DNA of 14,202 bases from Candidatus Rifleibacteriota bacterium (GCA_900772775.1 CAAGRW010000001.1:1-14202), one strand, 5' to 3'; shown: positions 1 to 7,179, numbered from the stretch's first letter. The notes: a model not told the origin generated them from the letters alone. A program made the numbers and translations.

Positions 1-230
1 AAATGCACAGTCAGTCCTTTAAGAGCTAAACCACTGCGCCCTCTGATTTGTGCTTCCCAACCGGAAGGAAGTTCCAAACGAATACCAAGCTTTAGAGCAA
101 CGGTCTGTCCTGGTGCTACTGTAGCTGATTCAGGTAGAAATAAATCGTAAGCTGCATCTGTGGGAAAAGCCTTTTTGGGGAGTTTAGCTTTTTCTCGAAT
201 CAGTTCTACTTTTACGGTACAATCAATCAT
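1..230 (-). CDS. dut: dUTP diphosphatase (dUTPase), 5' part only, runs off the window
   Basis: The enzyme hydrolyses dUTP to dUMP and pyrophosphate in the cytoplasm, keeping uracil out of DNA and supplying dUMP for dTMP synthesis. The minus-strand reading from the ATG at 230 gives about 76 residues. The N-terminal strand is typical (MIDCTVKVELIREKAKLP). Trimeric dUTPase motif 1 is seen as TDAAYDL (residues 24-30) and motif 2 as RGRSGLALKG (about 63-72), with the Arg and Ser that contact the triphosphate. Motifs 3-5 lie beyond the edge. The ATG is chosen because family members normally begin just before this strand, although the frame stays open upstream to about 450 without a good start. It lies 188 bp downstream of comEC on the same strand and may be co-transcribed with it. 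Confidence 0.88.
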   Translation of the reverse strand, partial: MIDCTVKVELIREKAKLPKKAFPTDAAYDLFLPESATVAPGQTVALKLGIRLELPSGWEAQIRGRSGLALKGLTVH

Positions 231-418
231 AACCAAGGCCTGCCATTCTAAAACGACTGAAAAGACCGCCAAATAAGTTGTTTTCGGCTTTTTAACCACT
301 CGGCAGTCGCCTTCGCTCCTTCCGCACACAGATACCGTGATCCTACCAGTAGAATGCTCAAAAAAGCCAATATTTTCGACTTTTAGCCACTTTAAGACAG
401 TGTCGATTGTGCGCCATG

Positions 419-1897
419 TCAGCCGTAAACAGACTTCTCTGCCCCTTTTTTATATGTTAAAGCCCAAAGAAACAGACGGCCGATAATTAACACTAAGTAA
501 AAAATAATCATTTGGCACGCAGAAAATGGATAGCAAGTATAAACGGGAAGCTGCCCTTGTAGCCACACAGCCACAGCTATAGAATATCGGCACAAGTAGT
601 CACAGATCAAAGGCAAAAGCTGACCTACTGCAGGCCATGATGACAAAAGTAAAACTGGAATTGTTAAAATAAAGACGGCTTCTAAAGCTGGAACTACCAA
701 TAAGTTAGCAAGTATCGAAGCGCACGGCACCTTCTGGAAATAATTTATCAATAACGGCAACAAAAACAAATTAACGGCTATGGTCAAACCGACGGATTGT
801 CTTAAAAAATTTGGCAAAAAATGTAACATTCGGTTCCATAATGAAGCCCAACATATAATGCCAAATATAGCTCCGAACGAAAGTTGAAAACCAATATCTT
901 CAATCCAAGTCGGACAGCTCAGTAACATAAGACTCCAGGCCAGACACACAGTCCGTTCCAAACGCACAGGGCGCCCTATAATCAAAGCCCCCAGAGCTAA
1001 AGTTGCCATAATAAAAGCTCTTAATAACGAAGCCATATATCCAACTATATACACATAAACAGCGCACAGAATGATGGCATTGCAAGCGCCCCACTTGCGA
1101 CTGCGCCCACTCCAAGCGACAACCAACATAGCCATAGTAGCCATAATGGAAAGGTGAAAACCAGAAGCGGCAGTCATATGACTTAGTCCTACATCTCTAA
1201 ATAGTGCTTTAGTTTCCTCTGCTAAAAGATCGCTGCGCCCCAAGAACATGGCCGCTGCAATTTCCCTACTATTGTGACTAAAAGCACTTGCGATCTTGGC
1301 TTGTATATAAGAATTGGCCCAGGAGCCCTCAGGTATAAAACACGACTTAGGAGGAGACACATCTTTAAAGTCATTTAGTTTAACCATATGCGTAATGTTG
1401 GCTTTTTTATCGCCTTGAGTATTTTCTGCAATAGGCAAAAGTAAACCGTTGAATTTTAGTTGTTTGCCCTGATAATCGAGCAAACGTTTGTCGGCACTTT
1501 CCCCCCAAAGTAAGCAGCCGTTTTCTAAGCGCAGCAGCACCCTGATCTTCCAAGAGGAAGCATATATTTTAACTATTTTGCCACGACCGGAAACATAAGC
1601 ATATTCCAAAGATCGCCATATACTACTTTGTAGTTCAGGCTGGGGAGCCTCATATCGCCCAATTATAAAAAAAATATTCAGCGCTATAATCAATAAAGCG
1701 AAGGCAATTCGTTTTCGTAAAGTAGACAATGCCACCAGTGCCCATAGGCTAAATAAACATATTACTGATATTCCGTATATACTAAATCGCGGCCAAAATT
1801 TTGTACAAAATCCACAACAAATACCTACCATACACCATAAAGGCCAGGCGTATTTCAAATCAGTTCCCCAAATTAAGCAGCGACTCAATATTTGCAT
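419..1897 (-). CDS. comEC: ComEC/Rec2-type DNA-uptake channel protein, short form
   Basis: ComEC proteins form the inner-membrane channel that carries single-stranded DNA into the cytoplasm during natural transformation. Counted from the longest open frame (TTG at 1960), two or three N-terminal membrane segments (about 40-105) are followed by a soluble OB-like stretch (about 110-210, DUF4131-like). The multi-pass Competence domain follows (about 225-500), with the hallmark GLSHMTAASGFHLSIM (258-273; typical ComEC has GLSHLLAVSGLHV) preceded by AAMFLGRSDLL. The protein stops after the membrane domain at about 490-513 residues. Long ComECs such as that of Bacillus subtilis exceed 700 because of a C-terminal metallo-beta-lactamase-like domain, which is absent here. 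The start is uncertain. ATG 1897 is given, but TTG 1858 follows a GGGGA that could serve as a ribosome-binding site, and TTG 1960 is also open. Confidence 0.85.
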   Translation of the reverse strand: MQILSRCLIWGTDLKYAWPLWCMVGICCGFCTKFWPRFSIYGISVICLFSLWALVALSTLRKRIAFALLIIALNIFFIIGRYEAPQPELQSSIWRSLEYAYVSGRGKIVKIYASSWKIRVLLRLENGCLLWGESADKRLLDYQGKQLKFNGLLLPIAENTQGDKKANITHMVKLNDFKDVSPPKSCFIPEGSWANSYIQAKIASAFSHNSREIAAAMFLGRSDLLAEETKALFRDVGLSHMTAASGFHLSIMATMAMLVVAWSGRSRKWGACNAIILCAVYVYIVGYMASLLRAFIMATLALGALIIGRPVRLERTVCLAWSLMLLSCPTWIEDIGFQLSFGAIFGIICWASLWNRMLHFLPNFLRQSVGLTIAVNLFLLPLLINYFQKVPCASILANLLVVPALEAVFILTIPVLLLSSWPAVGQLLPLICDYLCRYSIAVAVWLQGQLPVYTCYPFSACQMIIFYLVLIIGRLFLWALTYKKGAEKSVYG

Positions 1898-2068
1898 ATA
1901 TTTATTCTGGGAAACGAATATTACCGAAAAGGAGACAATTTTGCATAAAAATTGTGACAAAATAATTAAAAAAATTAGAGGCCGCCAAATACTTTGCTAA
2001 ACGCTATCTCAAAAGACCTAAAGTTAATGATTTTTCAACAGCTTTTAAAGCAATATCTACATTTTTTG

Positions 2069-2077
2069 TGATACACT
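2069..2077 (+). promoter_or_regulatory. Candidate extended -10 promoter of the RTX-M91 gene
   Basis: TG at 2069-2070, one base, then TACACT at 2072-2077 match an extended -10 element (TGnTATAAT). No convincing -35 is seen. A start 6-8 bases downstream would fall within a few bases of the ATGs at 2081 and 2087. The region has no Shine-Dalgarno sequence, so the message may be leaderless. This is inferred from spacing only. Confidence 0.4.
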
Positions 2078-2080
2078 GGC

Positions 2081-3577
2081 ATGAAGATGATAAATGTAAA
2101 TTTTTCCATAAACCAGCATAGAAGCGCTGAGATTCTCAGCCAGGGAGGATCGAAAGAACCTCTCTCCCATTCCGAAGAGAGCCAAACTGTTCAAGACAGT
2201 TTGCAACTAAACAATTCTCTGTCAACCGACGGTCAGCACAGCAGCGATGCCGATCTTTTGGCCAGACGTATTGTAGGCAAGCGCGGCGATCCTTCAGAAG
2301 TAAAAATTCTTACCGCCACCAAAGGAGACGATGAAATAAATATCTCCAGAGGCGAAAATGGCGGCATTACAGTCGATATAAATGGTCAAAAAAGTAACTT
2401 TACTTCAGAAGAAGCCAAAAAGTTAGTTATTGACGGCTTTGAGGGCAACGACAGAATCATCGTCCAAGAAGATGTGCGCGTTCCCTTGTTTATTACCGGC
2501 GGCAGCGGCAACGACTTCATCCAAAGCGGCTCCGGTAACGACACTATTATCGACAATTATGGACAAAACGAAATTTATGGTGGTCGAGGCGACGATACTA
2601 TCATTGCTGGCGGATTAGATTTAACATCCGACTCCTCTGTAGTAACAACAGTCGACGGACATAACATAAACGGCAATATCATCTCTGGCGGTTTGGGACG
2701 CGACTATCTCGAAGGAAGCAACAATGCCGACTACATCGTAGATGAAGGTGGTGGCGGCGTCATTTATGGCTTAGATGGCGATGATGTTATTACTGTAACG
2801 TCTGGCCAAAACTACGTAGATGGTGGTCGAGGCAACGATACCATTAAAGCTGAAGGCGGACGCAATATGCTCTTCGGCGGGCGTGGTGACGATACAATCG
2901 ACGCACAAAGCGGTACCAACGTAATTGTAGACGGCAGCGGCAACAATAGCATCTCTACAGCCGAAACCAATAGCCGCGTTTATGTTTCTTCGCAAACTAA
3001 AGTTGCATCCGGAGCCAACACTTCAGTAGAAACAACTACTTCCGCGTCTGTACCAGAGTTTTTCCAGATCAGCGGAGATGCTTCATTTAAGAACCGCGTT
3101 ACTAGCGATTTGGAAGCTCTTTCCGACATCCCCATCGGTCAACAAGCTTTTACATCTATCGGAGAGACTGGTAAGAAAGTAAGCATCTCTGAAACGCCAA
3201 GCGGCAATCAGTGCAGCTCCGGTGCCGACGGTTATTTTGATCACGAAGACAATAAGCCCAATGTCGGCTCCGACTCCACTATTTATTACAATCGCGCCTC
3301 AGTTTCTTTAAATACGGAAACAGCTTGGCAAGACCGTCCTCCTTTGGTCGGTTTCCACCATGAACTGATGCACTCTTACAACGCTTCCACCGGCACAATG
3401 GATAATTGGGCCTATGATCCCTACACAGGAGGGTATGCCACCGGCCCATTCGGTGTAACGGGTGCAGAGTTTCAAGCTGTTGGCTTAGATAGTCACTTAG
3501 TGAAAGCCAACCCTGAGGGGCTTTCTGAAAACTCTATGCGTGCTTTCTTAGGATTAGAGCGTCGAGATCGCTACTAA
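2081..3577 (+). CDS. RTX-repeat protein with C-terminal NleD-like (M91) zinc-protease domain
   Basis: The protein has 498 residues and no signal peptide or membrane segment. Residues 1-75 are polar and probably disordered. From about 78 to 290 there are beta-roll-like repeats of the GGxGxDxxx type: GGSGNDFIQ and GSGNDTIID near 140-158, GGRGDDTII near 167-175, GLDGDDVIT near 230-238, GGRGNDTIK near 248-256 and GGRGDDTID near 266-274. Such repeats bind calcium and are typical of type I secreted proteins. Residues about 325-498 resemble the peptidase M91/NleD effector family: STIYYN (399-404), then PPLVGFHHELMHSYN (420-434) with zinc motif HELMH (H427, E428, H431), and GAEFQAVGL (461-469), where E463 is a likely third ligand. 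Family knowledge says NleD cleaves host MAP kinases; the target here is unknown. No type I transporter gene is in the window. The start may be the second ATG at 2087. Confidence 0.8.
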   Translation: MKMINVNFSINQHRSAEILSQGGSKEPLSHSEESQTVQDSLQLNNSLSTDGQHSSDADLLARRIVGKRGDPSEVKILTATKGDDEINISRGENGGITVDINGQKSNFTSEEAKKLVIDGFEGNDRIIVQEDVRVPLFITGGSGNDFIQSGSGNDTIIDNYGQNEIYGGRGDDTIIAGGLDLTSDSSVVTTVDGHNINGNIISGGLGRDYLEGSNNADYIVDEGGGGVIYGLDGDDVITVTSGQNYVDGGRGNDTIKAEGGRNMLFGGRGDDTIDAQSGTNVIVDGSGNNSISTAETNSRVYVSSQTKVASGANTSVETTTSASVPEFFQISGDASFKNRVTSDLEALSDIPIGQQAFTSIGETGKKVSISETPSGNQCSSGADGYFDHEDNKPNVGSDSTIYYNRASVSLNTETAWQDRPPLVGFHHELMHSYNASTGTMDNWAYDPYTGGYATGPFGVTGAEFQAVGLDSHLVKANPEGLSENSMRAFLGLERRDRY

Positions 3578-3610
3578 GGCTACTAAGCTAAAAATCACAC
3601 AAAAAAAACG

Positions 3611-3666
3611 GCCATTTCCTTTTGTTATGAGCGATTACAAGTGCCACAGAGGAGATGGCTATTTTT
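3611..3666 (+). terminator. Probable terminator after the RTX-M91 gene
   Basis: GCCATTTCCT (3611-3620) pairs with AGGAGATGGC (3650-3659) over 10 bp with one G-U. The loop is about 29 nt and the stem is followed by TATTTTT. The long loop makes it less certain than a classic terminator, but it sits 33 bp past the stop codon. Confidence 0.5.
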
Positions 3667-3687
3667 ATATATTTGTGTACAACATAC

Positions 3688-3731
3688 AAAAAAAACAGCT
3701 CCTAGCAAAATCGTAACTTGCGAGAAGCTGT
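3688..3731 (-). terminator. Intrinsic terminator of the NlpC/P60 gene
   Basis: Read on the minus strand, ACAGCTTC (3731-3724) pairs with GGAGCTGT (3702-3695). Inner GCAA/TTGC pairing extends the stem, and an eight-T tract follows (3695-3688). It lies 36 bp beyond the stop of the hydrolase gene. Confidence 0.75.
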
Positions 3732-3738
3732 CTATTGA

Positions 3739-3757
3739 AGAGCTGAGCGCTCTTTTT
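3739..3757 (+). terminator. Weak second hairpin with T tract
   Basis: AGAGC (3739-3743), loop TGAGC, GCTCT (3749-3753) and five Ts. This could be a back-up terminator for rightward transcription from the RTX gene. The stem is only 5 bp. Confidence 0.25.
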
Positions 3758-3766
3758 CCATCTAAC

Positions 3767-4519
3767 TTAGAGGGCTTCTTTAAAAACTCTCTTGGCGCCT
3801 AGATAACGAGCAGCGTAGTAGGGCTGACTCAAGCGACTAATAGTAACGCCCTTACTGGAAGAAGCGTGAATAAATTTTCCATCCCCAATGTAAATGCCAA
3901 CATGAGAAGGGCCGGGAAGGTAAGTTTCAAAGAAAACCAAATCGCCAGGCATTTCTGCTCCAAAAGGCACTTTAACACCTACACCATATTGCACATCGGC
4001 TGTACGTGGCAAATCTACGCCTGACATTTGATACATTCTCATAGTAAAGCCGGAGCAATCAAAAGAGCCGTTACCAGTTCCGCCAAATACATAAGGCGTT
4101 CCCAAATATTTGTGGGCGTTGTCTATAAGGCGTCCATTTACTCCCATACCACCACGATAAGCCAACTGACCGCGATGACGATTACCCGCACGGTTCAACT
4201 CGGATACTTCTAATTTTACTAAGCTAGGAGAAGGCAAATCTTTTTCCAATTTAGCCAAAACTTCTCTCTCTTGCTCTTTGCTAATAGAGACATCGTCCGG
4301 ACTATTGGGGATCACAATAAATACGCCAGGTTTGAAGCCAGATTGCTTTAATTTAGGATTGACCTTATTGATTTGCTCAGGAGTGACATTGTATCTGGCG
4401 GCCACTCTCTCTATAGTATCGTTATTCCTAATAGAATAGACGACATCGGCTTGAGCACTAACACCAGCACCCAAGCAGCACAAAAGGGAAAAAGCCGCAA
4501 AAAACTTAGCTATACGCAC
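3767..4519 (-). CDS. Secreted LysM-NlpC/P60 peptidoglycan endopeptidase
   Basis: This is a 250-residue exported cell-wall hydrolase. An N-terminal signal peptide (residues 1 to about 24: MRIAK, a hydrophobic core, then VSAQA) is followed by a LysM domain (about 26-71, YSIRNNDTIERVAARYNVTP ending in VFIVIP) that binds peptidoglycan. A linker follows, then an NlpC/P60 domain (about 128-248). The catalytic Cys is C155 in FDCSGF, the general base is H206 in PSHVGIYIGDG, and H218 in FIHASS is the probable third residue. Such enzymes cleave the D-gamma-Glu/diamino-acid bond of stem peptides. The GTG start at 4519 is supported by GGAGAT seven bases upstream. It is a single-gene unit, convergent with the RTX gene. 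An alternative role is remodelling during division, since the domains alone do not separate the possibilities. Confidence 0.93.
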   Translation of the reverse strand: MRIAKFFAAFSLLCCLGAGVSAQADVVYSIRNNDTIERVAARYNVTPEQINKVNPKLKQSGFKPGVFIVIPNSPDDVSISKEQEREVLAKLEKDLPSPSLVKLEVSELNRAGNRHRGQLAYRGGMGVNGRLIDNAHKYLGTPYVFGGTGNGSFDCSGFTMRMYQMSGVDLPRTADVQYGVGVKVPFGAEMPGDLVFFETYLPGPSHVGIYIGDGKFIHASSSKGVTISRLSQPYYAARYLGAKRVFKEAL

Positions 4520-4829
4520 AAATAATCTCCAGAACTAAACTAGCGATGGCAGCCAAAAAATGGCGTCCTTCCGAGCTAAGTCTTGTATCTAAACCTAGTC
4601 GAAATGGAATCTCTCAACAAGTTCAGCTAAAAAACTTAACTCAGCGCGAACTGCAGCCGCTTACACGGCCCAACGCCACCGAGACAAGGATGGCAAATTC
4701 GTTTTTCTCAAGGTTCCCTCCTTCTTTGCAATCAATAATAAAAAAGACAAAAAACATCTTGCGACACACCTGTCTGGCAACTACGAATTATCAAGCCAAA
4801 AATAACTATTCTTTTTTGGCTTTTAGTGC
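4520..4829. other. Non-coding stretch between the NlpC/P60 gene and the tRNA promoter
   Basis: No supported gene is visible in these 310 bases. The minus strand must carry the hydrolase promoter; only its ribosome-binding site (4526-4531) is clear, and no convincing -10/-35 pair was found. A plus-strand frame (4546-4833) is open, but it has no ribosome-binding site, resembles no known family and reads through the hairpin at 4793-4822. Confidence 0.5.
4793..4824 (+). terminator. Hairpin with short T run just upstream of the tRNA promoter
   Basis: AAGCCAAAAA (4793-4802) pairs with TTTTTGGCTT (4813-4822), a 10-bp stem followed by TT. It ends six bases before the -35 of the tRNA operon. It could insulate that promoter or end an unseen rightward transcript. 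The U tract is weak. Confidence 0.3.
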
Positions 4830-4858
4830 TTGACATAAGCAGCGTCTACGCATATACT
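4830..4858 (+). promoter_or_regulatory. Sigma70-type promoter of the tRNA-Gly/Thr/Thr operon
   Basis: TTGACA (4830-4835), a 17-bp spacer and TATACT (4853-4858) make an almost perfect consensus promoter. Transcription would start near 4865, about 30 bases before tRNA-Gly. Confidence 0.88.
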
Positions 4859-4893
4859 CTTCATGCGCAAGGCGGGGGTCAAGCGTAGTTCTC

Positions 4894-4968
<75 letters not shown>

Positions 4969-4991
4969 AAAAGCTAAATGCTGCATAGGAT

Positions 4992-5073
4992 TTATGCTGA
5001 GATAGCTCAGTAGGTAGAGCACGTCCTTGGTAAGGACGAGGTCGACAGTTCGAGCCTGTTTCTCAGCTCCATG
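4992..5073 (+). repeat. Direct repeat, copy 1 (tRNA-Thr unit)
   Basis: These 82 bases, TTAT plus the whole tRNA-Thr plus TG, recur without change at 5106-5187. Confidence 0.9.
4996..5071 (+). tRNA. tRNA-Thr (anticodon GGT), copy 1
   Basis: The 76-nt cloverleaf has acceptor GCTGAGA/TCTCAGC, D arm GCTC/GAGC and anticodon stem CGTCC/GGACG. The loop TTGGTAA gives anticodon GGT, which reads ACC/ACU. The T arm is GACAG/CTGTT, and CCA is encoded. It lies 27 bp after tRNA-Gly. Confidence 0.97.
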
Positions 5074-5103
5074 CTAAAGCAACTATCCTGTATAGCATTT
5101 AGC
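5073..5103 (+). other. Hairpin between the two tRNA-Thr genes
   Basis: GCTAAA (5073-5078) pairs with TTTAGC (5098-5103), with an inner CTAT/ATAG stem. It lies wholly between the tRNA copies and could be a processing signal in the shared precursor. Confidence 0.4.
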
Positions 5104-5105
5104 GA

Positions 5106-5187
5106 TTATGCTGAGATAGCTCAGTAGGTAGAGCACGTCCTTGGTAAGGACGAGGTCGACAGTTCGAGCCTGTTTCTCAGCTCCATG
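5106..5187 (+). repeat. Direct repeat, copy 2 (tRNA-Thr unit)
   Basis: This is the second copy of the unit at 4992-5073, with a 114-bp offset. It points to a tandem duplication kept identical. Confidence 0.9.
5110..5185 (+). tRNA. tRNA-Thr (anticodon GGT), copy 2
   Basis: Identical to the copy at 4996-5071, with encoded CCA. It is the last tRNA of the operon and is followed by a long hairpin and then a terminator. Confidence 0.97.
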
Positions 5188-5189
5188 TA

Positions 5190-5242
5190 TTGGTTTTGTT
5201 AGTCGCAAATTGCCGCAGGCAGTTTGCGATAAACAAAATTAA
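5190..5242. other. Long imperfect palindrome after the tRNA operon
   Basis: TCGCAAATTGCC (5203-5214) pairs with GGCAGTTTGCGA (5218-5229) around loop GCA. After one G-U pair and one A-A mismatch, TTGGTTTTGTT (5190-5200) pairs with AACAAAATTAA (5232-5242), giving a stem of more than 20 bp. No U tract follows on either strand, so it is not a standard terminator. It may guide 3' processing of the tRNA precursor. Confidence 0.6.
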
Positions 5243-5254
5243 CGGTCAGGGAAG

Positions 5255-5279
5255 GAACGACTTAGGTTGTTCTTTTTTT
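5255..5279 (+). terminator. Intrinsic terminator of the tRNA-Gly/Thr/Thr operon
   Basis: GAACGAC (5255-5261), loop TTAG, GTTGTTC (5266-5272) with one G-U pair, then seven Ts. Confidence 0.8.
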
Positions 5280-5400
5280 GACGGGTGGGGCCTCTAGTGA
5301 AAAAGGGTTCTGGAGTGATCTGTGAAGCCATGATATGGCGGGATTACTGTCAGGACTCTTTTTTAGGTTTACCGCCAAATAGTTGACAAGGAGAGTCAAA

Positions 5401-5565
5401 ATGGCCAAGAAAGAAGTGCGCGTAATCATCAACTTAGCTTGCCAGAGTTGCAAGCGCCGCAATTACGCGACTAAGAAGAACAAGCAGAACGATCCCGATC
5501 GTATGGAGATCAAGAAGTACTGCCGTTTTTGCAAAAAGCACACGCTTCACAAGGAGACTAAGTAG
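5401..5565 (+). CDS. rpmG: Ribosomal protein bL33, zinc-ribbon form
   Basis: This small protein (54 residues) of the large ribosomal subunit sits near the E site. It starts MAKKEVRVIINLACQSCKRRNY and holds two Cys pairs, CQSC (residues 14-17) and CRFC near 41-44. It is therefore the zinc-binding (C+) form rather than the Cys-free form made under zinc starvation. The C-terminal HTLHKETK is typical. ATG 5401 is preferred over the in-frame TTG at 5383 because AAGGAG sits seven to eight bases upstream of it. It is the first gene of the operon, and secE follows after two bases. Confidence 0.96.
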   Translation: MAKKEVRVIINLACQSCKRRNYATKKNKQNDPDRMEIKKYCRFCKKHTLHKETK

Positions 5566-5567
5566 TC

Positions 5568-5909
5568 GTGGCTAGTTCCGGTAGCGCAGCGCGCAGCAAA
5601 GCCCGTCGCGGCGGAATTAAGAAAGACCAATCTCCTGCAGTAGGCCTGACGAAGTCTCAAGACGCCGGTAGCTCCAAGAAAAATGTAGCTTTACATGAGA
5701 CAACCGGTTTAGTGGGCCTTTACGATAAAGTAGTCAAGTTCTTAGTATCTGTGAAGGATGAGTGGGGACGAGTTTCCTGGCCCACAGCCAAAGATCTCCG
5801 CTCCGCAACCGTCGTAGTGCTGGTTACCTTGATTATGGTTTCGTGCTACATGGGAATTGTGAACAAAATACTAACCGCGTTGTTTGGTACGACTGAAGCC
5901 TCAGTTTAA
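5568..5909 (+). CDS. secE: Preprotein translocase subunit SecE
   Basis: SecE clamps SecY in the SecYEG channel that moves proteins across or into the cytoplasmic membrane. The 113-residue product has an Ala/Lys/Ser-rich N-terminal half. The conserved amphipathic motif KDEWGRVSWPT (63-73) is followed by one membrane segment (about 80-106). The single membrane span matches most non-enteric bacteria. It starts at GTG 5568, and the end of rpmG provides the ribosome-binding site (AAGGAG at about 5551-5556), suggesting coupled translation. The position between rpmG and nusG is the conserved bacterial order. Confidence 0.96.
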   Translation: MASSGSAARSKARRGGIKKDQSPAVGLTKSQDAGSSKKNVALHETTGLVGLYDKVVKFLVSVKDEWGRVSWPTAKDLRSATVVVLVTLIMVSCYMGIVNKILTALFGTTEASV

Positions 5910-6011
5910 CCGAGCTGTTCTGGAGCTAAGGCTCCGATCGCGGAATGCAAATTCTACTGGAACGACAGAAAAAGCTAAAAGCTTAGTTTGATTGCTCAAA
6001 GGTGTATGACC

Positions 6012-6677
6012 ATGACAGAAGATAAAATAACGCAGACTGAGGACTTTGAAGCCGAAGAATTATCATCTGCTTCAGATGAAGAGACCTCGGAGAAGGCTGT
6101 CGAGAGCGCTCCCGAATTCGATGAGAACGATCCCGACGCTCCTAAGTGGTATGTAGTACATACATACTCCGGATACGAGAATAAAGTTTCTGAAAACCTC
6201 ACCAAGCGTATTTTAACTCAAAATATGCGCGACCAGATCTTCCAAGTTCTGGTGCCCGTCGAGGAAGAAGTCAGTTTTAGTACTGACGGAAATAAAAAGC
6301 AGAAGAAGCGCACCATCAAGAGAAAGATTTATCCCGGTTACGTTCTTATCCAAATGAAGATGAACGACCGCTCCTGGTACGTTGTCCGCAATACTCCCGG
6401 CGTCACCGGTTTTGTCAGCCCTGGCTTAAAGCCGGTTCCCCTTCCCAAAGATGAAGTGGAAAAGATCAAGCAATTGATGGGCTTGTCTGCACCTAAGAAA
6501 ATAAAGCTTGAGCTGGAAATAGGTCAGACGGTTCGCGTTATCAGTGGTGCTTTACAGAATCAAACAGGCGAAGTAATCGAAGTTAATCCAGAGAGCGAAA
6601 AACTCGGTCTTAATGTCGAGATGTTTGGTCGCACAGTGAAGACCACTCTTGAGTTCGGTCAAGTTGAAAAAATCTAG
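6012..6677 (+). CDS. nusG: Transcription termination/antitermination factor NusG
   Basis: NusG binds RNA polymerase, modulates pausing and Rho action and links transcription to translation. From ATG 6012 the protein has 221 residues. An acidic N-terminal tail of about 45 (rich in E, D and S) precedes the NGN domain (about 46-155; WYVVHTYSGYE, YPGYVLIQM, TPGVTGFV) and a KOW domain (about 168-221; GQTVRVISGALQNQTGEV, FGRTVKTTLEF). ATG 6012 is chosen because AAGGTG at 5999-6004 lies seven bases upstream; ATG 6006 would be too close, and TTG 5988 has no site. The acidic extension is longer than in the E. coli protein. About 100 bp separate it from secE, including a small GGAGC/GCTCC hairpin (5922-5935). 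Confidence 0.96.
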   Translation: MTEDKITQTEDFEAEELSSASDEETSEKAVESAPEFDENDPDAPKWYVVHTYSGYENKVSENLTKRILTQNMRDQIFQVLVPVEEEVSFSTDGNKKQKKRTIKRKIYPGYVLIQMKMNDRSWYVVRNTPGVTGFVSPGLKPVPLPKDEVEKIKQLMGLSAPKKIKLELEIGQTVRVISGALQNQTGEVIEVNPESEKLGLNVEMFGRTVKTTLEFGQVEKI

Positions 6678-6753
6678 CAGCTGCTTTCTCCTATAAAACG
6701 ATTAAGTATTGTTTTTTGGGAAGAATACAGCTTCAGCTACAGAGGTGTAGAAA

Positions 6754-7179
6754 ATGGCAAAGAAAGTAAAGGCCATCATTAAGTTACAAATTCCTGCGGG
6801 TAAGGCTAACCCCGCTCCCCCTGTTGGTCCTGCTTTGGGTCAGCACGGCCTCAACATCATGGAGTTCGTTAAACAGTATAACGAACGCACTTCCAAAGAT
6901 GTAGGAATGATCATCCCCGTAGAAATCACCGTTTACGAGGACAAGACCTTCTCCTTCATCACCAAGACCCCTCCGGCCAAAACCTTGCTCCTCAAGGAAG
7001 CCGGTATTCAGCACGGTTCCGCCGAGCCTAACAAAACCAAGGTTGGCACCGTAACTTCCGCTCAGATCCGCAAAATTGCCGAGATCAAAATGAAAGACCT
7101 CAACGCTAACGACATCGAAGCCGCCATGAAGATCATCGCCGGCACCGCTCGCAGCGCTGGTATCGTCGTAGAGGGCTAG
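6754..7179 (+). CDS. rplK: Ribosomal protein uL11
   Basis: L11 binds 23S rRNA at the GTPase-associated centre and helps recruit translation factors. The product is 141 residues, the canonical length. The N-terminal domain has KLQIPAGKANPAPPVGPALG (11-30), the site that also contacts thiostrepton, and the C-terminal RNA-binding domain includes KMKDLNAND and AGTARSAGIVVEG. The ATG is preceded by GAGGTG seven bases upstream. It lies between nusG and rplA as in most bacteria. Confidence 0.97.
   Translation: MAKKVKAIIKLQIPAGKANPAPPVGPALGQHGLNIMEFVKQYNERTSKDVGMIIPVEITVYEDKTFSFITKTPPAKTLLLKEAGIQHGSAEPNKTKVGTVTSAQIRKIAEIKMKDLNANDIEAAMKIIAGTARSAGIVVEG

Noticed and set aside
230..330. tRNA-Ser-like D-arm (GCCGAGTGGTTAAAA) on the minus strand
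   Set aside because: No acceptor stem, anticodon arm or T arm can be formed around it.
2430..2995. Open frames on other frames within the RTX repeats
   Set aside because: They are shadows of the repeat-rich gene; only the long frame shows repeats in register and the protease motif.
4546..4833. Plus-strand open frame of 95 codons
   Set aside because: It has no ribosome-binding site and no family resemblance, and it runs through a hairpin and into the -35 of the tRNA promoter. It is probably chance.
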